A program made the translations under genes and the position numbers. From positions 1-9,125 of the forward strand of contig CAYLXU010000035.1 in the NCBI GenBank assembly GCA_964388055.1: DNA of 9,125 bases. Direction: 5' to 3'. Shown piece by piece: positions 5,173 through 9,125 of the stretch. The notes beneath the pieces are model-generated. The model was not told where the DNA came from, ran no database searches, and saw only the letters and a list, made by a program, of their open reading frames with translations. The first letter of the stretch is position 1, and each line of letters begins with the position of its first letter. This DNA is from CAYLXU01 sp964388055. Lineage in GTDB: Bacteria; Patescibacteriota; Minisyncoccia; UBA6257; JACRHW01.

Positions 5173-5951
5173 TGCAAATACCACTTCCTCAAAAACCAAT
5201 CTTTGAACCCGTCGCAGATAATGTAGGTGTTTTTAAGATTGAAGGGCTTTATTCCGGTTATGGTATTACCCTTGGAAACGCGCTCAGAAGAGTGATGCTA
5301 TCTTCACTTAGCGGAGCCGCGGTGACCTCGTTTAAGATCGAAGGGGTAGACCACGAGTTCTCCACCATTTCTGGGGTATTGGAGGATGTAATTCAGATCA
5401 TGCTTAACCTCAAAAAATTGAGGGTAAAGCTTTTAAGTGATGGTCCAGAAACTCTCTATTTACGAGTAAAGGGAGAAAAAGAGGTTACAGGGAAAGATAT
5501 CGAAAAAAATGCGAATGTTGAAATCGTAAATCCTGACTTGGTTCTCATGACAATTACCGATAAGAAGGTTTCTATCAACATGGAGATGGTTGTTGAAAAA
5601 GGGCTTGGTTATCAAACAGCAGAAAAAATGCAAAGAGAGAAATTGTCTGTCGGAACCATTGCCGTTGACGCCATTTTTACCCCTGTGCGCAGTGTTCAAG
5701 ACAAAACCGAAAACATGCGCGTAGGAGAGCGTACAGACTACAATCGCCTCAATTTGAAAGTTGAAACAGATGGAACAATTACTCCGGAGGAGGCTTTTGA
5801 ACAGGCGACCACAATTCTTATTGATCAATTTGCTGCCCTTATTGGTGAAAAGGGTGAAGTTACTATGTCAGCTGTTTCCGAAGACGGAACCACGGCAGAA
5901 GAGGATGATGAAGGAGGAGCAAAAAAGAAGGCCAAAAAGGCGAAGAAATAG
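5172..5951 (+). CDS. rpoA: DNA-directed RNA polymerase subunit alpha, lacking the C-terminal domain
   Basis: From the ATG at 5172 this is 259 aa; a TTG two codons earlier (5166) is also in frame but less likely. It contains the complete alpha N-terminal domain that dimerises and carries beta and beta': GYGITLGNALRRVMLSSLSG at residues 29-48, then FSTISGVLEDVIQIMLNLKK, and the closing helix near ATTILIDQFAALIG. After about residue 233 there is only an acidic stretch (EDGTTAEEDDEGG) and a Lys-rich tail (AKKKAKKAKK). Ordinary alpha is about 310-330 aa and ends in a helix-hairpin-helix C-terminal domain that binds UP elements and activators; none is present, and the frame ends in a clean TAG. It lies between rpsD and rplQ in the normal place. 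No Shine-Dalgarno. Confidence 0.97.
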   Translation: MQIPLPQKPIFEPVADNVGVFKIEGLYSGYGITLGNALRRVMLSSLSGAAVTSFKIEGVDHEFSTISGVLEDVIQIMLNLKKLRVKLLSDGPETLYLRVKGEKEVTGKDIEKNANVEIVNPDLVLMTITDKKVSINMEMVVEKGLGYQTAEKMQREKLSVGTIAVDAIFTPVRSVQDKTENMRVGERTDYNRLNLKVETDGTITPEEAFEQATTILIDQFAALIGEKGEVTMSAVSEDGTTAEEDDEGGAKKKAKKAKK

Positions 5952-5962
5952 ATTTTTCGGTT

Positions 5963-6310
5963 ATGAGACACGTAAACAAAGGAAGAAAATTTCATAGAAA
6001 AACATCAGAACGCAAAGCTTTTGTGAAGAGCCTTGGGCATAATTTTATTATGCATGGAAAGATGGAAACAACTCTTGCTCGCGCAAAAGAACTTAAAAGC
6101 CGTGTCGAAAAATTGGTTACCGTGGCAAAAAAGCAGGACCTTGCTTCGTTGCGCTTACTCTTACGCCGACTTCCGAAAACATCTTCAAAAAAACTTTTTC
6201 ATGAAATAGCACCGAAGTATAAAGAGCGCCATGGGGGATATACACGCATTGTACGAGGAAGGGACCGTCTCGCAGATGGTGCAAAGATGGCAATCATAGA
6301 GTTTGTATAA
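5963..6310 (+). CDS. rplQ: 50S ribosomal protein L17
   Basis: This 115-aa protein begins MRHVNKGRKFHRKTSERKAF, the standard L17 N-terminus. It continues with the helical segments around TTLARAKELKSRVEKLVTVA and ends with the L17 signature GGYTRIVRGRDRLADGAKMA before the terminal strand IIEFV. L17 lies on the 50S surface near the peptide exit tunnel. It starts 11 nt after rpoA and stops 5 nt before rplM; this joins the alpha operon directly to the L13-S9 pair. No Shine-Dalgarno. Confidence 0.96.
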   Translation: MRHVNKGRKFHRKTSERKAFVKSLGHNFIMHGKMETTLARAKELKSRVEKLVTVAKKQDLASLRLLLRRLPKTSSKKLFHEIAPKYKERHGGYTRIVRGRDRLADGAKMAIIEFV

Positions 6311-6315
6311 AAGAT

Positions 6316-6672
6316 ATGGAACAAAAATCATCACACATTATTGAGGTTGACGTACGCGAAAAAATGCTTGGCCGTGTTGCCTCTCGGATTGCTTTTCTTT
6401 TGCAAGATAAAGATACTCCAACATATGAACCTAGGCTTGCAGGAAAAAATATCGTAAAAGTTGTTAACGCAGAAAAGATAAAGCTCAGTGGAAAGAAAAT
6501 GGAGCAAAAAAAGTATTATAAACACACCGGATATCTCGGACACCTTAAAGTAACTACCGCAAAGAAGATGTTTGAAAAAGATCCAAAAAGAATTCTCAAG
6601 ATCGCAGTATACCGAATGCTTCCCAAAAACAAATTGAGAGATCGAAGAATTAAGAGACTTATTTTTGTCTAA
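6316..6672 (+). CDS. rplM: 50S ribosomal protein L13 (short form)
   Basis: This 118-aa protein has L13 features in order: an N-terminal strand and EKMLGRVASRIAFLLQDKDT, the NIVKVVNAEKIKLSGKKMEQ core, KKYYKHTGYLGHLKV, and RILKIAVYRMLPKNKLRDRR. L13 is an early-assembling 50S protein. Usual bacterial L13 is about 142 aa. Here the C-terminal extension after the MLPKNKLRDRR helix, which normally carries the 'YAGPEHPH' end, is missing, and the N-terminus is slightly reworked. It is 5 nt after rplQ. Its TAA stop lies 7 nt before the rpsI ATG. No Shine-Dalgarno. Confidence 0.95.
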   Translation: MEQKSSHIIEVDVREKMLGRVASRIAFLLQDKDTPTYEPRLAGKNIVKVVNAEKIKLSGKKMEQKKYYKHTGYLGHLKVTTAKKMFEKDPKRILKIAVYRMLPKNKLRDRRIKRLIFV

Positions 6673-6679
6673 TACAGAT

Positions 6680-7135
6680 ATGACAACAACTACAACCACC
6701 AAGAAAACAGCAGCCAAAAAGGAGGTTGCCGCAAAAACGGACGAAAAAGAGAGGTATTTTTATGGACTTGGGCGCAGAAAAACTGCAATAGCTCAAGTAC
6801 GCCTCTATCCTAAGAGAAAGGTTTTTAAGATAAATGGTAAAGAATACCACGAATATTTTCCTACAAAAAGAGCTCAGCTTACAATAGAATCTCCATTTAA
6901 AAAAATGAAAATTGGCGAGTATTTTGGAGGAGAAGTGAAAGTGTTGGGGGGAGGAGTAACCGCGCAAGCGGAAGCAATACGTCTCGGCGTAAGCAAAGCA
7001 CTCCTTGGCTTTAATCCAGAATTCAAGCGCAGGCTTAAACGGGCAGGATACCTTACACGAGACTCAAGAATGGTAGAACGGAAAAAATATGGTCTTAAGA
7101 AGGCAAGGAGAGCACCACAATGGGGCAAACGTTAG
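6680..7135 (+). CDS. rpsI: 30S ribosomal protein S9
   Basis: From the ATG at 6680 this is 151 aa. The frame is open to an in-frame TTG at 6665 that overlaps the rplM stop, but the ATG 7 nt after that stop is the better start. Residues 1-24 are a low-complexity Thr/Lys/Ala extension (MTTTTTTKKTAAKKEVAAK). The S9 domain follows: RYFYGLGRRKTAIAQVRLYP, a GGGVTAQAEAIRLGVSKALL centre and the C-terminal tail that reaches the P-site tRNA, KKARRAPQWGKR with the invariant terminal Lys-Arg. Without the extension the length is about 127, near the family norm. The last 18 bases of the gene recur twice (in part) downstream at exact 148-nt steps, which is unusual. No Shine-Dalgarno. Confidence 0.96.
   Translation: MTTTTTTKKTAAKKEVAAKTDEKERYFYGLGRRKTAIAQVRLYPKRKVFKINGKEYHEYFPTKRAQLTIESPFKKMKIGEYFGGEVKVLGGGVTAQAEAIRLGVSKALLGFNPEFKRRLKRAGYLTRDSRMVERKKYGLKKARRAPQWGKR
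7118..7135 (+). repeat. Direct repeat copy 1 (rpsI 3' end)
   Basis: CAATGGGGCAAACGTTAG encodes the last residues of S9 (Q-W-G-K-R-stop). It matches copy 2 (7266-7283) in 16 of 18 positions. The 14-base core GGGGCAARCGTTAR starts at 7122, 7270 and 7418, i.e. two steps of exactly 148 nt. Confidence 0.8.
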
Positions 7136-7136
7136 T

Positions 7137-7283
7137 TTGACGCATTGTGGAAAAAGAGGGGTCGGGAGGAAAGTCCGTTTCCTTCCGTGAAGGAAAACAG
7201 GTCCGATATATTATCGGACCGATCAGAAACCGTGGGTTTCTGAGGAGCCGCAGGGCGGCGACCCTCAATGGGGCAAGCGTTAA
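7137..7283 (+). ncRNA. Candidate structured RNA downstream of rpsI, unrecognised family
   Basis: I do not recognise the family. Long-range pairing is extensive. TTGACGC (7137-7143) pairs with GCGTTAA (7277-7283, one G-U); ATTG (7144-7147) pairs with CAAT (7266-7269); GGGTC (7159-7163) pairs with GACCC (7260-7264), with GA (7156-7157) pairing TC (7265-7266) across one bulged G. Inside are four perfect hairpins in a row, each with a 3-nt loop: 7178-7185/7189-7196 (8 bp, loop CGT); 7200-7208/7212-7220 (9 bp, loop TAT); 7223-7231/7235-7243 (9 bp, loop GTG); 7247-7251/7255-7259 (5 bp, loop AGG). The unpaired GGAGGAAAGTCCG (7165-7177) resembles RNase P region CR-I, but CR-II to CR-V are absent. No good ORF explains it: the 63-codon frame at 7147-7338 crosses the hairpins and has no homology I can see. 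It would be transcribed with rpsI or from an unseen promoter, and ends before the terminator at 7430. Confidence 0.55.
7266..7283 (+). repeat. Direct repeat copy 2 of the rpsI 3' end
   Basis: CAATGGGGCAAGCGTTAA differs from copy 1 at two positions. In the matching frame it would again spell PQWGKR and a stop. Its last seven bases also form the 3' strand of the outer stem of the candidate RNA. Confidence 0.75.
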
Positions 7284-7284
7284 T

Positions 7285-7407
7285 CAATCTTACTTAAATC
7301 GCGATCTCCTGCGTTGCAAGCTCCGGTGCTCGACATAATACCACTTTAGGTATTACTTACTCCGCTCCTCGCTTGCGCCTTGGATCTCATCGATTTAAAT
7401 AAGATTG
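7285..7407. repeat. Long imperfect palindrome (REP/MITE-like element)
   Basis: The ends 7285-7301 (CAATCTTACTTAAATCG) and 7391-7407 (CGATTTAAATAAGATTG) are complementary at 16 of 17 positions. Inside, GATC (7303-7306) can pair with GATC (7383-7386), GCAAGC (7316-7321) with GCTTGC (7371-7376), and TAATACC (7336-7342) with GGTATTA (7349-7355) across a 6-nt loop, so the whole 123 bp forms one arm. It is bracketed by direct repeats 2 and 3 (GGGGCAARCGTTAA, 13/14 identical), as expected for an insertion with target duplication. There is no coding capacity, so any mobility would depend on enzymes encoded elsewhere. Confidence 0.6.
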
Positions 7408-7417
7408 TTATAGAAGA

Positions 7418-7431
7418 GGGGCAAACGTTAA
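7418..7431 (+). repeat. Direct repeat copy 3 (GGGGCAAACGTTAA)
   Basis: This is identical to copy 1 over its first 13 bases and to copy 2 in 13 of 14. It runs directly into the terminator stem, so the rpsI-end sequence plus terminator may be the ancestral junction. Confidence 0.75.
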
Positions 7432-7459
7432 AACGTCCTATTTTAATAGGACGTTTTTT
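7430..7459 (+). terminator. Intrinsic terminator of the ribosomal block
   Basis: AAAACGTCCTA (7430-7440) pairs perfectly with TAGGACGTTTT (7447-7457) across a 6-nt loop, ending in a T-run (7454-7459). This is a textbook Rho-independent terminator, placed after the rpsI-distal RNA and before murA. The A-run on the 5' side means it could also work weakly in the other direction. Confidence 0.85.
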
Positions 7460-7461
7460 GT

Positions 7462-7491
7462 TTGAACCAGAGAGAAAGAACGTGTTAAACT
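7462..7491 (+). promoter_or_regulatory. Candidate murA promoter
   Basis: The -35 is TTGAAC (7462-7467, 5/6), with an 18-nt spacer and -10 TAAACT (7486-7491, 4/6), preceded by TGT (7483-7485) as an extended -10. The start would be near 7498, 8 nt before the murA ATG. Its position immediately after a terminator supports it. The AAGGA at 7498-7502 is the only Shine-Dalgarno-like sequence among the plus-strand genes and sits very close (3 nt) to the ATG. Confidence 0.5.
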
Positions 7492-7505
7492 CTAGCTAAG
7501 GATAT

Positions 7506-8807
7506 ATGGAATTCAAGATTTCTGGAGGAAAAAAACTAGGTGGAGAAATCTCTCTCGCGGGAGCCAAAAACGCAACCACAAAGATGCTCGTTGCATCATT
7601 GCTCACTGATGAAAAAGTCGCTCTCCACAACGCGCCTTCTATTGGGGATGTTGGTATTACTCAAGAACTATGTGAAATGGTGGGGAGTTCAGTTACGCGA
7701 AATAAAAATGACATTCGTATACATACTCCAGAGATTAAAAATACGCGTGTAATTTCCCTAAGTCGTAAAAACAGGATTCCAGTACTTGCCTTGGGACCTC
7801 TTCTCGCAAGAACCGGAGAGGCAGAGATACCCATGCTTGGTGGAGATAAGATTGGTCCTCGTCCAATAGACATGCATCTCGAGTCTTTAGAACACATGGG
7901 GGCTGTTATAGAAAAGAGAGAATCATCATATTATGCAACAGCTCCACATGGTCTTAAAGGTGTTAAAATTTCATTGCGCTATCCAAGTGTTGGGGCAACT
8001 GAAAATACTATTCTTGCCGCAACACTTGCAAAAGGGAGAACGGTAATCGAGAATGCCGCAACAGAGCCAGAAATCATAGATTTGATTAAAATGCTTCAAA
8101 ACATGGGAGCAATTATTGAGCTTGGGGCAAATCGGACTATTTATATTGATGGGGTCATATCCCTTCGAGGGGTAGAACACACAATTCTTCCTGACAGGAA
8201 TGAAGCTGTTTCATTTGCTTGTCTCGCCGCAGCAACGGGAGGGGACATTTTTATACACGATGCAAAGCAGGATCACCTCATCACATTCCTAAATGCGCTA
8301 AGAAAAGTCGGGGGAGAGTATAAGGTTGAAAAAGACGGAATTCGTTTCTGGAGAGAAAAAAATCTTCGTGGAATAGAGCTAGAAACCGACACCCATCCGG
8401 GTTTTATGACAGATTGGCAACAACCTTTTACCGTGCTTCTCACTCAGGCAAAAGGAAGCTCAATCCTCCATGAAACAGTATACGAAGACAGATTTGGACA
8501 CATTGGCGATTTAAATAAGATGGGGGCCGATATTAAAGTATTTTCAAAATGTCTTGGTGAAATAGCGTGCAGATTTAATGGTCGGAATTATGGGCACAGT
8601 ATCCTTGTGAATGGGCCATCAAAACTCATCGGAACGGAACTCACCATAAAAGATTTACGCGCCGGAATGGCGCACATCATTGCAGCCCTCGCTGCAGAAG
8701 GAGAATCAATTTTCCACAACATCGAAGAAATAGATAGGGGATATGAGCATATTGATACTCGCCTGCGCTCACTTGGAGCAGATATCACGCGAATTAATAG
8801 TAGTTAA
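7506..8807 (+). CDS. murA: UDP-N-acetylglucosamine 1-carboxyvinyltransferase, Cys-to-Asp variant
   Basis: This 433-aa protein is full length for MurA. The enzyme transfers enolpyruvate from phosphoenolpyruvate to UDP-GlcNAc, the first committed step of peptidoglycan synthesis, in the cytoplasm. Conserved landmarks: LAGAKNATTK (Lys21-Asn22, substrate contact), ALGPLLARTGEAEIPMLGGD with KIGPRPIDMHL (catalytic loop, residues about 95-125), PGFMTDWQQPF with Asp303 (equivalent to E. coli Asp305), HETVYEDRF (Arg329), IKDLRAGMAH (Arg385) and IDRGYEHID (Arg411). The loop residue that is Cys115 in E. coli is Asp114 here. That substitution is known from Mycobacterium, Chlamydia and Borrelia and prevents the covalent fosfomycin adduct, so intrinsic resistance is inferred. 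The gene lies after a terminator with its own promoter and ends with tandem in-frame stops TAA-TAG. Confidence 0.97.
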   Translation: MEFKISGGKKLGGEISLAGAKNATTKMLVASLLTDEKVALHNAPSIGDVGITQELCEMVGSSVTRNKNDIRIHTPEIKNTRVISLSRKNRIPVLALGPLLARTGEAEIPMLGGDKIGPRPIDMHLESLEHMGAVIEKRESSYYATAPHGLKGVKISLRYPSVGATENTILAATLAKGRTVIENAATEPEIIDLIKMLQNMGAIIELGANRTIYIDGVISLRGVEHTILPDRNEAVSFACLAAATGGDIFIHDAKQDHLITFLNALRKVGGEYKVEKDGIRFWREKNLRGIELETDTHPGFMTDWQQPFTVLLTQAKGSSILHETVYEDRFGHIGDLNKMGADIKVFSKCLGEIACRFNGRNYGHSILVNGPSKLIGTELTIKDLRAGMAHIIAALAAEGESIFHNIEEIDRGYEHIDTRLRSLGADITRINSS

Positions 8808-8867
8808 TAGTTAATCCCCACCCACTAGATTCTAGATTCTGACTACTAGATATTGTATACTAAAGCG
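8808..8867 (+). promoter_or_regulatory. murA to MscS-like gap with leaderless-type promoter
   Basis: The -10 TATACT (8856-8861, 5/6) ends 7 nt before the A of the ATG at 8868, the same geometry as the promoter at 1714-1743, so a leaderless transcript is predicted. No clear -35 is seen (TAGATT at 8833-8838 is weak). The gap also holds a tandem TAGATTC repeat (8833-8846 region, slightly imperfect) and no terminator, so read-through from murA is possible. Confidence 0.4.
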
Positions 8868-9125
8868 ATGGAACTCTTTATCATATTTCTCGGTAATATT
8901 TTAATACCAATCGGAATCATTTTTTTGGTGTTTTTTGTTTTAAAGTCCCTTATACGCCCCATCGCAAAACAACTTTTAAATTTAAGTCGTACCAAACCAC
9001 AATTTATACAAGAAAGGCGTCTCGTTACCGCAATGGGATTTATTAATGGTATCGCCAATATTCTTTTGTGGACAGTGGTAATTATTGTTGTCCTCGCACA
9101 ATTCAACATCAGTATAAAAACACTT
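8868..9125 (+). CDS. Probable MscS-family mechanosensitive channel (partial, N-terminus only)
   Basis: 86 codons run from the ATG at 8868 to the window edge. The first membrane segment is residues about 3-25 (FIIFLGNILIPIGIIFLVFF). A basic loop follows (KSLIRPIAKQLLNLSRTKPQ), then ERRLVTAMGFINGIANILLW leading into a second membrane segment (about 57-78) and AQFNISIKTL. This layout, with charged 'RR.VT....I.GI.' before a helix ending in 'A.F.I....L', is what precedes the pore helix in small MscS proteins. MscS channels release solutes during osmotic downshock. The diagnostic pore helix and beta domain lie beyond the window, so the family call rests on the N-terminal pattern; another small polytopic membrane protein is the alternative. 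Confidence 0.6.
   Translation, partial: MELFIIFLGNILIPIGIIFLVFFVLKSLIRPIAKQLLNLSRTKPQFIQERRLVTAMGFINGIANILLWTVVIIVVLAQFNISIKTL

Noticed and set aside
6665..6679. TTG start for rpsI overlapping the rplM stop
   Set aside because: The ATG at 6680 lies 7 nt past the rplM stop, and the extra five residues add nothing recognisable.
7223..7264. Hammerhead ribozyme core (CTGAGGA followed by a stem and CGA)
   Set aside because: CTGAGGA fits CUGANGA and is followed by a stem, but the second core segment reads GACC instead of GAAA. The CTGA bases are also needed for the preceding hairpin, leaving a G at the cleavage position.
7147..7338. 63-codon open frame in the rpsI-murA gap
   Set aside because: It crosses all four perfect hairpins and part of the palindrome, resembles no protein I know and is better explained by RNA structure.
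7136..7460. Complete RNase P RNA (rnpB) between rpsI and murA
   Set aside because: Only a CR-I-like string is present. No CR-II (GGTGCGGTAAGAGC-type), CR-IV or CR-V sequence occurs before the terminator, and no P4 partner strand can be found.
1..9125. CRISPR arrays, tRNA genes, phage or toxin-antitoxin modules
   Set aside because: I saw no regularly spaced repeat-spacer pattern, no cloverleaf with a GTTCRA T-loop, and no such gene families; the baseplate-J-like protein alone is not evidence of phage.

Overview
The window looks like chromosomal DNA from a Candidate Phyla Radiation (Patescibacteria, probably Parcubacteria-like) bacterium. The signs are reduced ribosomal proteins (68-aa IF-1, 118-aa L13), an RNA polymerase alpha subunit with no C-terminal domain, almost no Shine-Dalgarno sequences before the ribosomal genes, short AT-rich intergenic gaps, and a membrane-anchored baseplate-J-like protein of a type common in these genomes. 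The phylum is inferred from this gene content; no rRNA marker is present.

Left part (1-1645, minus strand): three envelope genes. They encode a TauE/SafE-type permease, a membrane-anchored FKBP-type prolyl isomerase and, 2 nt after it, the start of a FecR-domain protein that runs off the left edge. A divergent intergenic region (1646-1749) has promoters in both directions and a perfect DnaA-box 9-mer. From it the 448-aa baseplate-J-like membrane protein is read rightwards, apparently as a leaderless mRNA.

Centre (3192-7135, plus strand): a translation/transcription superoperon in the order infA, rpmJ, rpsM, rpsK, rpsD, rpoA, rplQ, rplM, rpsI. This is the classical alpha operon fused to the L13-S9 operon. 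The gap between infA and rpmJ holds mutually exclusive inverted repeats that could act as a switch or attenuator.

The most unusual stretch is 7136-7460, between rpsI and murA. The 3' end of rpsI is echoed twice more as near-identical direct repeats, each starting exactly 148 nt after the previous one. The first interval folds on paper into a compact multi-helix RNA: closing stems around four consecutive perfect hairpins, all with three-base loops. It contains an RNase P CR-I-like string but lacks the rest of RNase P. The second interval is one long imperfect palindrome. A strong intrinsic terminator follows the third repeat. I propose a non-coding RNA and/or small palindromic mobile elements inserted between rpsI and its original terminator.

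Right part (7462-9125, plus strand): murA, with its own promoter and an Asp in place of the usual catalytic-loop Cys (predicted fosfomycin insensitivity). It is followed by the first 86 codons of a probable MscS-family mechanosensitive channel that runs off the right edge, again probably leaderless.
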